In this document: positions 36,001 to 47,177 of the stretch, one piece after another
Layout of the letters: each line of letters starts with the position of its first letter
Position numbering within the stretch: position 1 is the stretch's first letter
Assembly: GCF_041381155.1 (NCBI RefSeq)
Contig: NC_091134.1
Coordinates: 65,766,969 to 65,830,968 of the forward strand
From: Argopecten irradians
Lineage: Eukaryota > Mollusca > Bivalvia > Pectinida > Pectinidae
Length of the DNA: 64,000 nucleotides
Direction of reading: 5' to 3'
Notes under the pieces: generated by a model
Told to the model about the DNA's origin: nothing
What the model saw: only the letters and a program-made list of their open reading frames with translations
The model's database searches: none
Translations under genes and position numbers: made by a program

Positions 36001-38265
36001 CCATAAATCTAAACAACATAAAAATTTCTGGATATGTTTATCCAATTAAAATAAAAATTTCTATGTTATACCATACTTAAATACCCAAGGTAAATGCTTT
36101 AAGTCATAAATTTGAAATTCAACATACAGATAACTTGATAATTTTCTTTTCTTGGAAAATAATGTATGGCCCATTCGTTTTTATTAATGGAAAGAAAAAA
36201 AAGATAATAAGATATAAGTGGAATTTTAATCCCCATTAATCAAAAGGGACACGTTATGAGCAAATTTTGCCAAAAGATATGCCAGTAAACCAAATGAAAT
36301 CTTCATGAAAAACCAAAAATAAGCTTTAGAATTAGTTTGAGGAAAAAATCTAGGTTGACTGTACTGTATCCATGTATTTGTTACTCAATGTAATACTCAT
36401 TGTAGTACCTGTATGTTTAGTACCCATTGTAGTTACCTGTATGTTTAGTACTCATTGTAATAACCTGTATGTTTAGTACTCATTGTAGTTACCTGTATGT
36501 TTAGTACTCATTGTAGTTACCTGTATGTTTAGTACTCATTGTAGTTACCTGTATGTTTAGTACTCATTGTAGTTACCTGTATGTTTAGTACTCATTGTAG
36601 TTACCTGTATGTTTAGTACTCATTGTAATAACCTGTATGTTTAGTACTCGTTGTAGTTACCTGTATGTTTAGTACTCATTGTAGTTACCTGTATGTTTAG
36701 TACTCATTGTAGTTACCTGTATGTTTAGTACTCATTGTAATTACCTGTATGTTTAGTACTCATTGTAGTTACCTGTATGTTTAGTACTCATTGTAGTTAC
36801 CTGTATGTTTAGTACTCATTGTAGTTACCTGTATGTTTAGTACTCATTGTAGTTACCTGTATGTTTAGTACTCATTGTAGTTACCTGTATGTTTAGTACT
36901 CATTGTAGTTACCTGTATGTTTAGTACTCATTGAAGTTACCTGTAGGTTTAGTACTCATTGTAGTTACCTGTATGTTTAGTACTCATTGTAGTTGCCTGT
37001 AGGTTTAGTACTCATTGTAGTGGTGTGTTCTCCTTTAGCCCACTTTGAGAACAAAGAAAAGTGTTGGTATAGGAGAACAATGGAAAACCAATTATAATCA
37101 GTTTCATAATAATTTTACCTATGCTTTCCTGTATTTGTTTACCTGAGCTATCTATAGTTTGTCAAAAGTAGGGAAATGAGAGATATCAATATTTATTTTA
37201 TGCATTTTGACAGACAATTATGCATAATAGTTTATATGTTACATCTTTATATATTTCAACATTGAGATAAGAATAAAGAACAAAATTGCATCCAAGTTTT
37301 AGGAGCAGTAACAATACACATGTAAATATGCATGTATCTAATCAATTATATCATATATAGTTGTATTCCATATACATTGTATATCAAACTTCACTGATGT
37401 CCCGACATTCCAATTCTACGCAGTAACAAGAAAGTCAATCATACATGTACTGTATATATTTGTATGATAGACATTGTAATATATACTATATATAATATAT
37501 ACTACTTTGGATAGTTCGCACCTGTCCAAATATGAAAGTAAAAGTAAGACTTTTGTTTGCAAATCGGCACAATGTGGCCCTAAAAATGACGATATATTGC
37601 ATTTTATTTCAGTAGAATTATCAAAAAGGTGATTTCTAATGAAAAGAGGCTATATATTATAAAACGTATGATACATATAACCATAAACTATTTTTCTAGT
37701 TAGCATTTATGTGTATATGTAGATGAAGTTTAATGTAGTATGTACATGTATGTATATATTATATGTTTGTCGAAAAGATAGAAAGAACTTTAGAAGTTAG
37801 TACCAAATATTAATTTTATGTTTGATGTGTTCAATTAACATAAAAATATCAAGAACATAACTGAGATTACAAAAAATAAAATTTTCATGCATGTACATGT
37901 TATGCATAAATGATACCCTTATGGAATAAGTACAGTAGCACAGGTGATATTCAAAGGTAAAACACAGGTAAATCCAGGTTTAATTCTCTAAAATAGACTA
38001 TAAACCTTGTCATAACATTCTGCTAATTATCAGATTATAAAAAGTGGGCAAATGGAGATATACCTGTAAGTTTAGTATTCATTTTAGTTACCTATATGTT
38101 CGTTACCTGAAAATGTTACCTGTGGTGATGTTCGTTGAGGGTAAACACTGTGATCAGAGTCAAACAGGCTGTAAGTAATTGTGGAATCACACAGATTGCA
38201 TACAATCTCTTTTGGTACATTCCAAATTCTCCAATAGAGGTAATAACATCATCAAACGTCTTCAT
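21058..38265 (-). CDS. SLC22-type organic cation/carnitine transporter, complete, nine exons
   Basis: Exons in coding order (minus strand): 38120-38265, 30761-30959, 30367-30470, 29204-29358, 28361-28529, 27867-28076, 26603-26829, 21559-21740, 21058-21297. Phases agree and sum to 1,632 bp, 543 residues, the usual SLC22 length. The start is the ATG at 38265 (MKTFDDVITSIGEFG, as in family N-termini); an in-frame ATG at 38352 is less likely. Family marks: TM1 ending NEHHHRC; a large extracellular loop with sequons (NTT, NSS, NGT, NVT); FDLVC before TM2; GDVVGRKPVM after TM2; TAIEMVGPSSR-type TM4-5 region; IVPESPRWLL at about 258-267; NDRYGRKVM at about 371-379; SELFPTSSRSF before TM11; LPETLNASLPDTI near the end. 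It is a 12-helix plasma-membrane carrier of the major facilitator superfamily for organic ions; the substrate cannot be told. Introns are large because of minisatellites; intron 1 is 7.2 kb and intron 7 is 4.9 kb. Confidence 0.95.
21931..26602. repeat. 33/34-bp minisatellite, roughly 135-140 copies, filling intron 7 of the SLC22-type gene
   Basis: The unit on plus is ggtggtactcatttacatca followed by ataagggctgggtt (34 bp), with a 33-bp variant (aaggctaggtt) that leaves long frames open and spells LVVLIYINKAR or LIDINEYHQPS repeats. The array touches the exon 7 splice donor: the real donor GTGAGTACTACC is the first unit's start on the minus strand. Base 22495-22760 is disordered, with truncated units. 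A block of 16 units is duplicated (24301 against 24844, 543 bp apart), so there is higher-order structure. Confidence 0.97.
26881..26945 (-). repeat. tRNA-like SINE head, intronic
   Basis: On the minus strand gatagcttaatcatagaac resembles an A box and gggtttgaatccc is a good B box of a tRNA-type RNA polymerase III promoter, about 35 bp apart. The acceptor stem does not pair well, so a SINE remnant fits better than a tRNA gene. It lies in intron 6. Confidence 0.45.
27065..27202. mobile_element. 138-bp foldback element (copy A), with a related tail to about 27380
   Basis: It runs from catgggcctttcaggtggac to gtccacctgacaggcccatg; the arms of about 60 bp pair around gaggcttgccgag. An element of the same length and core (catgggtctatcaagtggac) lies at 51909-52046 in a TFIP11 intron. 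The sequences after the palindrome (tttgattctttttctcc) are also shared, in inverted orientation between the two copies. No coding frame: a MITE-like unit. Confidence 0.7.
27690..27906 (-). repeat. 40-bp tandem repeat that copies the end and splice donor of SLC22 exon 6
   Basis: On the minus strand exon 6 ends ttccTTTATATG and then the donor GTGAGT (27862-27866). The same exon end and a donor recur downstream at 27822, 27782, 27742 (40 bp apart) and 27709 (33 bp, diverged). The copies keep tttccTTTATATG and carry GTAAGC, GTAAGT and GTAAGT, at least as good as the real donor. Units also include accatt and aaggacaa from the exon. Since 40 is not a multiple of three, use of a downstream donor would shift the frame. 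Confidence 0.95.
29927..30094. mobile_element. 168-bp foldback repeat, intronic
   Basis: gtatttgcacattacagagt on the left is mirrored by actctgtagtatgcaaatac on the right, and ttatctcccctgcagctagg by cctacctgcaagggcagata. It lies in SLC22 intron 3 with neighbouring degraded repeat sequence (about 29530-29930, tgaaggtcaaa motifs). Confidence 0.6.
31085..31160. repeat. Head fragment of the CAAGAGGCCC dispersed repeat family
   Basis: caagggatcaagagggcctg followed by tatcacatgggatctgccca resembles the heads of the larger elements at 41379 and (reversed) 63409. Only a short piece is present, inside SLC22 intron 1. Confidence 0.4.
31625..31862. mobile_element. 238-bp foldback repeat, intronic
   Basis: ggcccaaaaaatgtctgttt and agggtta on the left mirror taatcctaaacagatctaga and ttttttggcc on the right. 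The centre holds long T and A tracts. No coding frame. It lies in SLC22 intron 1. Confidence 0.6.
32296..35245. repeat. 67-bp minisatellite, about 44 copies, in SLC22 intron 1
   Basis: The unit is atgatgggtgttctgggtca, atccatggtcactttaaata, ttgtctgtttagaaaccctt and gtgatgt. Spacing is 67 bp almost without exception. Variants at one site (gggtca, gagtca, atgtca) alternate in blocks, which shows unit homogenisation. Copies differ by only a few percent. Confidence 0.97.
35546..35806. mobile_element. 261-bp foldback repeat in SLC22 intron 1
   Basis: gggttccgaccacttacgat with ctctatactcctgg and atctcatagtgaaact on the left pair with agtttcactatgagat-type and gatcgtaagtgaacggaacc sequence on the right (arms about 58 bp, several mismatches). 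No coding frame. Confidence 0.6.
36396..37022. repeat. 28-bp minisatellite, about 22 copies, in SLC22 intron 1
   Basis: The unit gtagttacctgtatgtttag plus tactcatt repeats every 28 bp. On the gene's sense (minus) strand each unit reads ACAGGTAACTA, a splice-donor-like string. Diverged copies occur at 38060-38119, directly next to the real exon 1 donor CACAG/GTAACA, so the array probably derives from that junction. Between 37023 and 38060 the intron is AT-rich without recognised features. Confidence 0.93.
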
Positions 38266-39535
38266 GGTGTCTGAAGTCAGCCAGATATTGACAGAGGTCA
38301 ATGTTGTAGTGTTACATGTAGCATGGATATCTACCTGCTCCTCCTTACCCACATACTGTCTCAGGTAAGTCCTCAGGTGAGCTGTATTACAAACTATGGA
38401 GGACAGCTATCAGGGATGTAAAAAAAGTAAATACAATGTTTACTGAAATACTTGTATTAATATCTAGGTAGATAGGAGACCTGCAGTAGAGATTTGGACA
38501 CCTGTTTGTGATATGATACCTATAGCCTGAGATATGGACATTGAGATATGAACATCACCTATAACCAGCTGATATATGGACATAGAGACATGAACATTAC
38601 ACATTGTAAAGATAAACTATAGCATATCTGTCAGTCCAAGGGATGTATATAAACAATGGCCACTGTACACTCCACGCACTAACAAAACACCAAGTGACAT
38701 TTATACACATCAGGAATACATATAGCGTTGATGCTAGTTTAATGTTATTCTTTTTTTGGTTGCACAGACCTTATTCATTAGAATGCTTAATGCTATAAAT
38801 ATGCAAGTGTGTTAAAGCTAAATACTTATAAATACTTTAAAAAAAACTGTGTAACATCTCTTTAATGGCGACTATAATTCTACTTTACAGTTTTATAGCT
38901 GTTCCTACAAAATGTATCTTTTGAATGAAGTATTAGTAGACAAGTGAACCATGGGACTGTCCAAATCACCATTAATGATACACAATTAAGAAGGAAAGTA
39001 TGACAGAATTATCTCCCTTAATGTCAAATACAACCAATGGGATCAAAACGTAATTTTCAGTAAATGAGACTTTGGATTCTGCATTATCCCAAATGAGATA
39101 CATATGTATATATAAACTTACAAAATGAAAAACATTGTACTAAATGTAAACACAAAATTCCCTACACTTTTCCTTCCCTTTTGATTGATTTGGAACCCTA
39201 ATCATTTAGCCCTTCACTTCAGTGTGATAGTCTGAATGTAAAGGCCTCTAGTCATATTAATTGGTTTTAATCTAAGACATTGGTTTATTTTTTTATCTTA
39301 AAGTTCTAAAATGGATTAGGGCAAATATGACTTCTGACTTTTACCGAGGGTCAAGGTTATCAATTAGAGCTCTATAATCTACCATGTATTTGGCATCATG
39401 ATTATTTAAAAGATTTCTCAATAAAACGGTTTAGCACATTTTAAGTAAACTTAAGGTTAAAGTCAATACAATTCCACCCATTTTAATCATTATAATATAG
39501 TTGTATTAGTTGTGTAGTGGAAATTGACTGGGTTG
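38266..39535 (-). other. Upstream region of the SLC22-type gene
   Basis: It should contain the promoter and 5' untranslated sequence of the transporter, but no TATA box or CpG-rich start region can be assigned. AT-rich, no other feature seen. Confidence 0.35.
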
Positions 39536-39539
39536 ATCA

Positions 39540-39618
39540 TCAGTGACCAGCTCAATTGGTAGAGTATCAAGTAATTGCTCCGAGGTCTTGGGTTCAAACC
39601 TCGTAGTGATCATCCATT
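39540..39618 (+). repeat. tRNA-like SINE head
   Basis: cagctcaattggtagagtat is a good A box, and gggttcaaacctcg a good B box, at the spacing of a tRNA gene. The outer stems do not close as a tRNA and the sequence runs on into catccatttttcctctccca, so it is a SINE and not a functional tRNA gene. A more decayed relative may lie at 40360-40445 (gaccaggtagccgaattatt). Confidence 0.6.
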
Positions 39619-41378
39619 TTTCCTCTCCCACTACATTTGGTATCTGTAACCAAACCCTATTTCAAGCGTTGGTAATATGCTTGGAAGAGGAGATAAGGGC
39701 ATCTGGATGACCCTTGACTTTTAGCAGATTCAGCAGTCAAATCACAATTTTCAGAAATCTGAAAAATCAAAACATATGACAAATAGACATGTGCTTCAAA
39801 CTCAAGAGTCAAATCTGATTTTTGGGAGCCAAAAACATACTCTAAGGGTCTACTGGACGCCCTGGGAGATGAAACCTGGATTGTGTGTTGATACAATATA
39901 CTCTATTATAACATTACAATGTAACATGCCAGGTGAGCAATACATGCCCTCTGGTCTTAAAAAACATAAACCAAATTCTTTTACTTCTACGACAGCAGAA
40001 GGATTTTAAAGAATTAGCATTGTCTCCCCTTTTGAGCCTCATCGCTCCGAACCCTTGGTTCACACCTTTTAGTTACCATGTAATGATGTTGCAGACCAAA
40101 TATGAACCAAATCTTTCATTCTAGAGCAGAAGAATTTTTGAAAAATTGCAAAATTTCCCATACTAGACGTGCCCATGTTGTGGCCCCTAGGGAGCAACGG
40201 TCATGGTTAATACAAAATTTATTCCCTTCCCTTAAGGATGCTCGAAAGGGAAAATTTATAGATGAGGACTGACAAACAGATGATGGATACCGTGCCATGG
40301 CCCTTTGGTCAAGTGAGTTATAAAGGAAAGGAAGACTGTTTAATGGTTCCATATTAGGTTGATCGCTGGCGACCAGGTAGCCGAATTATTTGACCATCCA
40401 TCTAGTGTTTAGATGTTCTGTACTCAAATCCAACTCTGATAACACATTTTCTCCTCTTACAGAATTCACACCTAAGTTAAATAATTCCCATGGCATGGTG
40501 GTGTGAGTGTGACTTCGTGGGCAAACTCTTTGGCACAGAAGTAGCTGTATGCACTGTTAACTATTTTATACATCTGTTAAATCTTTGATATGCCTTATTT
40601 TACTATTGTCATCACCCATATGTCAACAACTGTAGTCTGTTTAACAAGAAGGGGCCTTGATGGTCATCTGACAAATTTCATTTACAAAAGACTAAAAGAT
40701 AACTTTCTAGATCTTATAGCAAAAATTCAACAAAGTTCCCCATTTGGAGCCCTAACATCTATGTCCCCTTCTGTCTCCGTACAGATGAAATATATCCTTG
40801 TCACAATCATTTATTACACCATCTTTGGTTGTAATCCATGAAAGAGTTAAGGAGGGGTAAGCTTACAGCATTAAAGCAAAACTGCAGCAAAGCTCCTCTT
40901 TTTGAGCCCTGCCTCCCTATCCTCAGGGTTCAAACCAGCCTCATTTATATATTATAATATTATCTTCTCCTAATGATGTTTCAAACAATATTTGGTTGTA
41001 ATCCAGGTGGTAAGGAGGATTATGAATTTAAAGTCAAAACGCAGTGAAATTCCCATTTCGAACAAGGTTCATTAATTAAATTATTACGTACTCTCCAAAT
41101 GATGCTCCCCAAACGCCGAATCTAGTTATAATCAACTTAAGGGTTAAGGAGTAGGATTTTAAAACAAACTTCCAGCAAAGTTCCCTGTTTGGGTCCTGCC
41201 TCTCTGCCCCTGGAGGTTGGACCAAGCTCATTTATATAAAATATGAACCCTCGCACAATAATGTTCCACACCAAATGGTAGAAATGTGTTCAGGCATTAA
41301 GGCAACACAATGATAACTATAGGTGATCCTGAGTTTAACTTAAAAATATTATTTCTTTATCCATATCTGTCTCAAAAC
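39619..41378. other. Intergenic region made of decayed dispersed repeats
   Basis: It holds fragments of the 'aaagttcccctttggagccc' type repeated three times at loose spacing (about 40730, 40885, 41180), and a possible element head at 40640 (aacaagaaggggccttgatg). No coding sequence is supported. Confidence 0.5.
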
Positions 41379-44159
41379 AAGAGGCCCAGAGGGCCTGTAT
41401 CGCTCACCTGGTTTTTTGTTAGTAATTATCACAAGACTCTGACAATTAGAAAAATAAGCAAAATTGACTCCCAAAGTTTAATTTTGAATCACAACCATAC
41501 AATGATGCTATTGATACCATACAAATATGCTATCCAATACATAGGTTCAGAGACAAAGTAATTTATATGAAAGTAGTAGCCTAATTGACCTTTTTGACCT
41601 CGCATCGATTGCTGTCTAAGGCCCCGGGGGTCAGCCCTATCCTTTGTACAATTTCAAATCCTACCCTATAAGGATGCTACCATTGCATTATAAGTGCTCT
41701 TCCATTCTTAGTTGCAGAGAAGAAGTCGTTTATATGGAAATAGCTAAATTAACCCCTTTTGACCCCACCCTTCAGGCCCCCGGGGAGTCAGCCCCATCAT
41801 TTGCAAAATTTTGAATCCAAACCCTTATAAGGATGTAACCATTGCATTATGAGCGTAATCCCATGTTAAGTTGCAGAGAAAAAGTCATTTATATGGAAAT
41901 TGACCACTTTTGACCCCGCCCCTCAGGCCCCCGGGGGTCAGCCCTATCATTTGCACAATTTGGAATCCCCACCCTATAAGGATGCTACCATTGCATTATG
42001 GGTGCTATACCACGCTTAATTTCAGTGAAGAAGTCGTTTATATGGAAATAGCTAAATTAACCCCTTTTGACCCCACCCTTCAGGCCCCCGGGGAGTCAGC
42101 CCCATCATTTGCAAAATTTTGAATCCAAACCCTTATAAGGATGTAACCATTGCATTATGAGCGTAATCCCATGTTAAGTTGCAGAGAAAAAGTCATTTAT
42201 ATGGAAAGTGACCTCTTTTGACCCCGCCCCTCAAGCCCCCAGGGGTCAGCCCCATCATTTGTACAATTTTGAATCCCCACCCTATAAGGATGCTACCATT
42301 GTATTATGGGTGCTATACCATGCTTATAGTTGCAGAGAAGAAGTCATTTATATGGAAATAGCCAAATTGACCCCTTTTGACCCCGCCCCTCAGGCCCCCG
42401 GGGGGGTCAGCCCTATCATTTGCACAATTTTGAATCCCCACACTATAAGGATGCTACCATTGTACTATGGGTGCTATACCATGCTTAGTTTCAGTGAAGA
42501 AGTCGTTTATATGGAAATAGCCAAATTGGCCCCTTTTGACCCCGCCCCTCAGGCCCCCGGGGGTCAGCGCCATCATTTGCACAATTTGGAATCCCCACCC
42601 TATAAGGATGCTACCATTGCATTATGGGTGCTATACCACGCTTAATTTCAGTGAAGAAGTCGTTTATATGGAAATAGCTAAATTAACCCCTTTTGACCCC
42701 ACCCTTCAGGCCCCCGGGGAGTCAGCCCCATCATTTGCAAAATTTTGAATCCAAACCCTTATAAGGATGTAACCATTGCATTATGAGCGTAATCCCATGT
42801 TAAGTTGCAGAGAAAAAGTCATTTATATGGAAAGTGACCTCTTTTGACCCCGCCCCTCAAGCCCCCAGGGGTCAGCCCCATCATTTGTACAATTTTGAAT
42901 CCCCACCCTATAAGGATGCTACCATTGTATTATGGGTGCTATACCATGCTTATAGTTGCAGAGAAGAAGTCATTTATATGGAAATAGCCAAATTGACCCC
43001 TTTTGACCCCGCCCCTCAGGCCCCCGGGGGGGTCAGCCCTATCATTTGCACAATTTTGAATCCCCACACTATAAGGATGCTACCATTGTACTATGGGTGC
43101 TATACCATGCTTAGTTTCAGTGAAGAAGTCGTTTATATGGAAATAGCCAAATTGGCCCCTTTTGACCCCGCCCCTCAGGCCCCCGGGGGGTCAGCGCCAT
43201 CATTTGCACAATTTGGAATCCCCACCCTATAAGGATGCTACCATTGCATTATGGGTGCTATACCACGCTTAGTTGCAGAGAAGAAGTCGTTTATATGGAA
43301 AAAGCCAAATTGACCCCTTTTGACCCCGCCCCTCAAGCCCCCGGGGGGGTCAGCCCTATCATTTGCACAATTTTGAATCCCCACCCTATAAGGATGGTAC
43401 CATTGCATTATGGGTGCTATACCATGCTTAGTTTCAGAGAAGAAGTCGTTTATATGGAAATAGCCAAATTGGCCCCTTTTGACCCCGCCCCTCAGGCCCC
43501 CGGGAGGTCAGCCCCATCATTTGTACAATTTTGAATCCCCACCCTATAAGGATGCTACCATTGCATTATGGGTGCTATCCTTTGCTTGGTTTCAGAGAAG
43601 AAGTCGTTTATATGGAAATAGCCAAATTGACCCCTTTTGACTTCGCCCCTCAGGCCCCCCTGGGGTCAGCCCCATCATTTGTACAATTTTGAATCCCCAC
43701 CCTATAACAATACTACCATTGCATTATGAGTGCTATTCCATGCTTAGTTTCAGAGAAGAAGTCGTTTATATGGAAATAGCCAAATTGACCCCTTTTGACC
43801 CCGCCCCTCAGGCCCCAAGGGGGTCAGCCCCATCATTTGTACAATTTTGAATCCCCACCCTATAAGGATGCTACCATTGCATTATGGGTGCTATCCCATG
43901 CTTGGTTTCAGAGAAGAAGTCGTTTATATGGAAATAGCCAAATTGACCCCTTTTTGCCCCGCCCCTCAGGCCCCCGGGGGATCAGCCCCATCATTTGTAC
44001 AATTTTCAGTTAGTAGCCCATAAGGATGCTACCAGTCAAATTTTGTTAAAATCCGACCAGCGGTTATGGAGAAGAAGTCGATTGTTGACGGACGCCGGAC
44101 GCCGGACGCCGCCGTATCCCATAAGCTCACCTCAGTCCTTCGGACCAGGTGAGCTAATA
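41379..44159 (+). mobile_element. 2.8-kb non-autonomous repeat element built of about 156-bp units
   Basis: The head is the hairpin AGGCCCAGAGGGCCT followed by gctcacctgg. The tail is GC-rich (gacggacgccggacgccgga) and closes in a hairpin whose arm ccaggtgagc is the reverse complement of the head motif. The body holds about 16 units of about 156 bp (tataaggatgctaccattgc, gtttatatggaaatagccaa, ttttgaccccgcccctcagg, cccatcatttgcacaatttt). Long open frames here are by-products of the repeats and code for nothing recognisable. Confidence 0.75.
41907..43158. repeat. 626-bp higher-order duplication of four 156-bp units
   Basis: The block beginning at 41907 (gaccccgcccctcaggcccc with its rare variants aattaaccccttttgacccc and gagcgtaatcccatgttaag) recurs at 42533 almost unchanged. 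The offset of 626 bp equals four basic units, so the two blocks arose by one recent tandem duplication. Confidence 0.85.
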
Positions 44160-46380
44160 AAATGGATGCAACAAAGGAACAAGTTTGACAATCTTGTATG
44201 CTATTTAATGACAATTTAACAAATTCACATGACAATAGCTTCCACACACACTCTCATTCTACCAAACTTAGATATTGTTGAAGTAAATACTGAATACTAA
44301 AAATGATGCACCCGTTCTTGCTCTCTATTTTCTTGCTCTTTAGTAATAACTGTAACAGTGGTGGGGTGATGATCAATAACAATTGATTCACAAAAAAATA
44401 TTTTGCGATATTTGATTGTGAAATTGGAAAAATTAAGTTCTATATTTACCAGTTTATCTTTTTTTTGTTGTAATGTGAACACATTTCTAGCTTTGCTATA
44501 TTTTGAACCTTCAGAGGAGCAAATTGAAAACAAAAAATGGCTAGAGGTTTATCAAAATTTAGACATGATCAAAGCTATGTGCATGTTGTTACTAAATACA
44601 TCAACAGGTAACAGTGGTATGGTAATTAAAGAACAGACTGTCAAATTCTGTAATCTTATTGGATATCTACTGAAAATCACAGTCAAATTCTGTAATCTTA
44701 TTGGATATTGACTGAAAATCCCAGTCAAATTCTGTAATCTTATTGGATATTGACTGAAAATCACAGTCAAATTCTGTAATCTTATTGGATATTGACTGAA
44801 AATCAATCAGTTGATAGCATCTGATTACTCCCATTAATCAATTAATAATTTCCATCTGATTCCCATCACTAATAACAAGTAACAATAAAATATCAACGTG
44901 TGTTTATGACATAAGATTTAGATCTACATCATCGAGATGTGAAAAAAACACCAGATCTCCGATACCGCTGGCAGCCTGCTGCACTAATGCACCATCTCTG
45001 ACGACGAAAGGCTTGCCAATTTTATCACATTTGCAGGAAAAAAACTTAAGCACTACAAAAAACTGTTATACGTGCGTTTTAAAAAGTTATTGATATCAAA
45101 GAAATAATAAAAAAAACATGTATAACTAAAGGTATAGACATTAGAATGTTATAGCTTCCCCATTACAATACCTCTTTAATATGTATTCTTTTTGTCTATT
45201 TGTTTTGGGTTTTTTTTTTCAACAAGGAAACCATTATATTTCTAGAGAAATTTTACTTTATCATAACCCCACTAAAATGGCGGCCTACCATAAGCCTAAC
45301 AGCTGAGTAAATCATTTCAAATTAATAGATAATTAGGAAAGTATGTTTAATTACAAAATATTTCTATCATATAGGTGTCATAATTAGATTAACATCAATA
45401 TAATTTTTTACATTTTTCTATAAATTATGAAATCAATTTATAAAATTTTTAGTAAAATCCCAATAATCCAGTAAATTATTACATTGTGTCTTATTTTGAA
45501 CTACATGTATATTCGAAGAAAAAAAACTGATATAAGAAAATATCTTATATTTTTTTTACTATATTTTGTAATTTAATTTTTTTGAAAAATGGAGGGGCTT
45601 TTGTCCTCTTTTCCATTAGTATGGAGGGGCTTTTGTCCAAGGGGCTTTTGTCCTAGGGGCTTATGTCCTAAGGGGCTTTTGTCCGGGGGGGCTTTTGTCC
45701 GTACCCCGGTCAAGGAGTGTTCACACCTCCTTTGTTTACTTAATTATGAAGCAAGTCAGCCTTCTCCGTCTGGTATGCATTTTGAAGCCACCATGGCAGC
45801 CCCAACCGACTATGAAAAATTCAGAAATCGGAAGAAAAAAAAAAAGAAGACGATGTTTTGCAGAAATCGGAATATTTGGATATTAAAGCGGTAGGCGGAA
45901 TATCAGTCTCAAAAGCGGTAGACTTCCGCCAGAATCGGTAGGGTTAACATGTCTGAGTTTCACACCAAATATGGATGAAATCCATCCAAGGTTGAAGGAG
46001 GAGTAGGATTTTAAAGCTTAAAATAAGAAAATTTGCCCTTTTGGTGCCCCACCCCTCAGCCCCTAGGGGTCGGACCAGGCTCATTAATATAAAATATGAT
46101 TGTCCTTCCCTAATGATGCTTCAAACCATATATGGATGAAATCCATCGAAGGATGAAGGAGGAGTAGGCTTTTGTATAAATAGTCTTACGCACGACGCAC
46201 GGCGCACGGCGGACGACGACGGACAAAACACGATGACAATAGGTCATCCTGACCTTCGGTCAGATGACCTAATAAGGACATCAAATCTATAATGCCAAGG
46301 AAAACCTGAATTCCTGGGGAGAACAATATCAACCTATGGGCATTTCTACCCAACATAGGCTATGAAGTAGAATTCAGAAG
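44160..46380. other. Intergenic, with small tandem repeats and an element tail
   Basis: It contains a 42-bp repeat (44636-44806, about four copies of agtcaaattctgtaatctta), a G-rich run of about six ggggcttttgtcc units (45590-45705), and at 45950-46275 the decayed end of a CAAGAGG-family element (tail acgcacggcggacgacgacg, then ataggtcatcctgacc with hairpin partner ggtcagatgacct). No gene seen. Confidence 0.6.
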
Positions 46381-46384
46381 GTGG

Positions 46385-46935
46385 AGGGCTAGCACTTCAC
46401 TACTAGACATGTACAGGTGGAAGACTTGTGGTAGTATGTTGGAGACATAAACCACTTCACCACTAGACATGTAGAGGTGGCAGACTTGTGGTAGTATGTC
46501 GGAGACCTTAACCACTTCACCACTAGACATGTACAGGTGGAAGACTTGTGGTAGTATGTTGGAGACATTAACCACTTCACCACTAGACATGTAGAGGTGG
46601 CAGACTTGTGGTAGTATGTCGGAGACCTTAACCACTTCACCACTAGACATGTACAGGTGGAAGACTTGTGGTAGTATGTTGGAGACATTAACCACTTCAC
46701 CACTAGACATGTAGAGGTGGCAGACTTGTGGTAGTATGTCGGAGACCTTAACCACTTCACCACTAGACATGTAGAGGTGGCAGACTTGTGGTAGTATGTT
46801 GGAGACATTAACCACTTCACCACTAGACATGTAGAGGTGGCAGACTTGTGGTAGTATGTTGGAGACCTTAACCACTTCACCACTAGACATGTAGAGGTGG
46901 CAGACTTGTGGTAGTATGTCGGAGACATTAACCAC
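46385..46935. repeat. 60-bp minisatellite, about nine copies, downstream of TFIP11
   Basis: accacttcaccactagacat and gtagaggtggcagacttgtg with gtagtatgtt repeat every 60 bp. Two adjacent variants alternate (gtacaggtggaag and gtagaggtggcag), so the working unit is partly 120 bp. The unit is a multiple of three, and two frames on the minus strand stay open for 191 and 244 codons. It lies about 240 bp beyond the TFIP11 stop. Confidence 0.95.
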
Positions 46936-47177
46936 TTAGCAGCCACACTTAAAAGACTCATGGCAGAATGCCGGAAACACTTCCTATTCAAAACTGTGGT
47001 CATGGATATTTCACTTTTTAATAGGATTTTAATGTTTAACAATTTGACCGTTTTCACTCTTATGGTTATATTCGGTTTAAAACAACCACATCCATGGAGA
47101 AATCCTGCCTGTTTGAAGTACATGTATTGCTTTCTTAAACATCTATGAACTGTGTGTGGAGAAATGTCTGCTGAGAA

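Noticed and set aside
32296-37022. CRISPR-like regular repeats
   Set aside because: Units are contiguous without unique spacers, lie in introns of an animal gene, and have no cas genes nearby.
39540-39618. Functional tRNA gene
   Set aside because: A and B boxes are good but the acceptor stem does not pair; best read as a SINE head.
42208-43534. Open frames of 99-145 codons in the 41-44 kb element
   Set aside because: Repeat by-products of the 156-bp units; the same frame recurs 626 bp later with the duplication.
46360-47123. 191- and 244-codon minus-strand frames after TFIP11
   Set aside because: They run through the 60-bp array; no similarity to a known protein, and they overlap the TFIP11 3' UTR.
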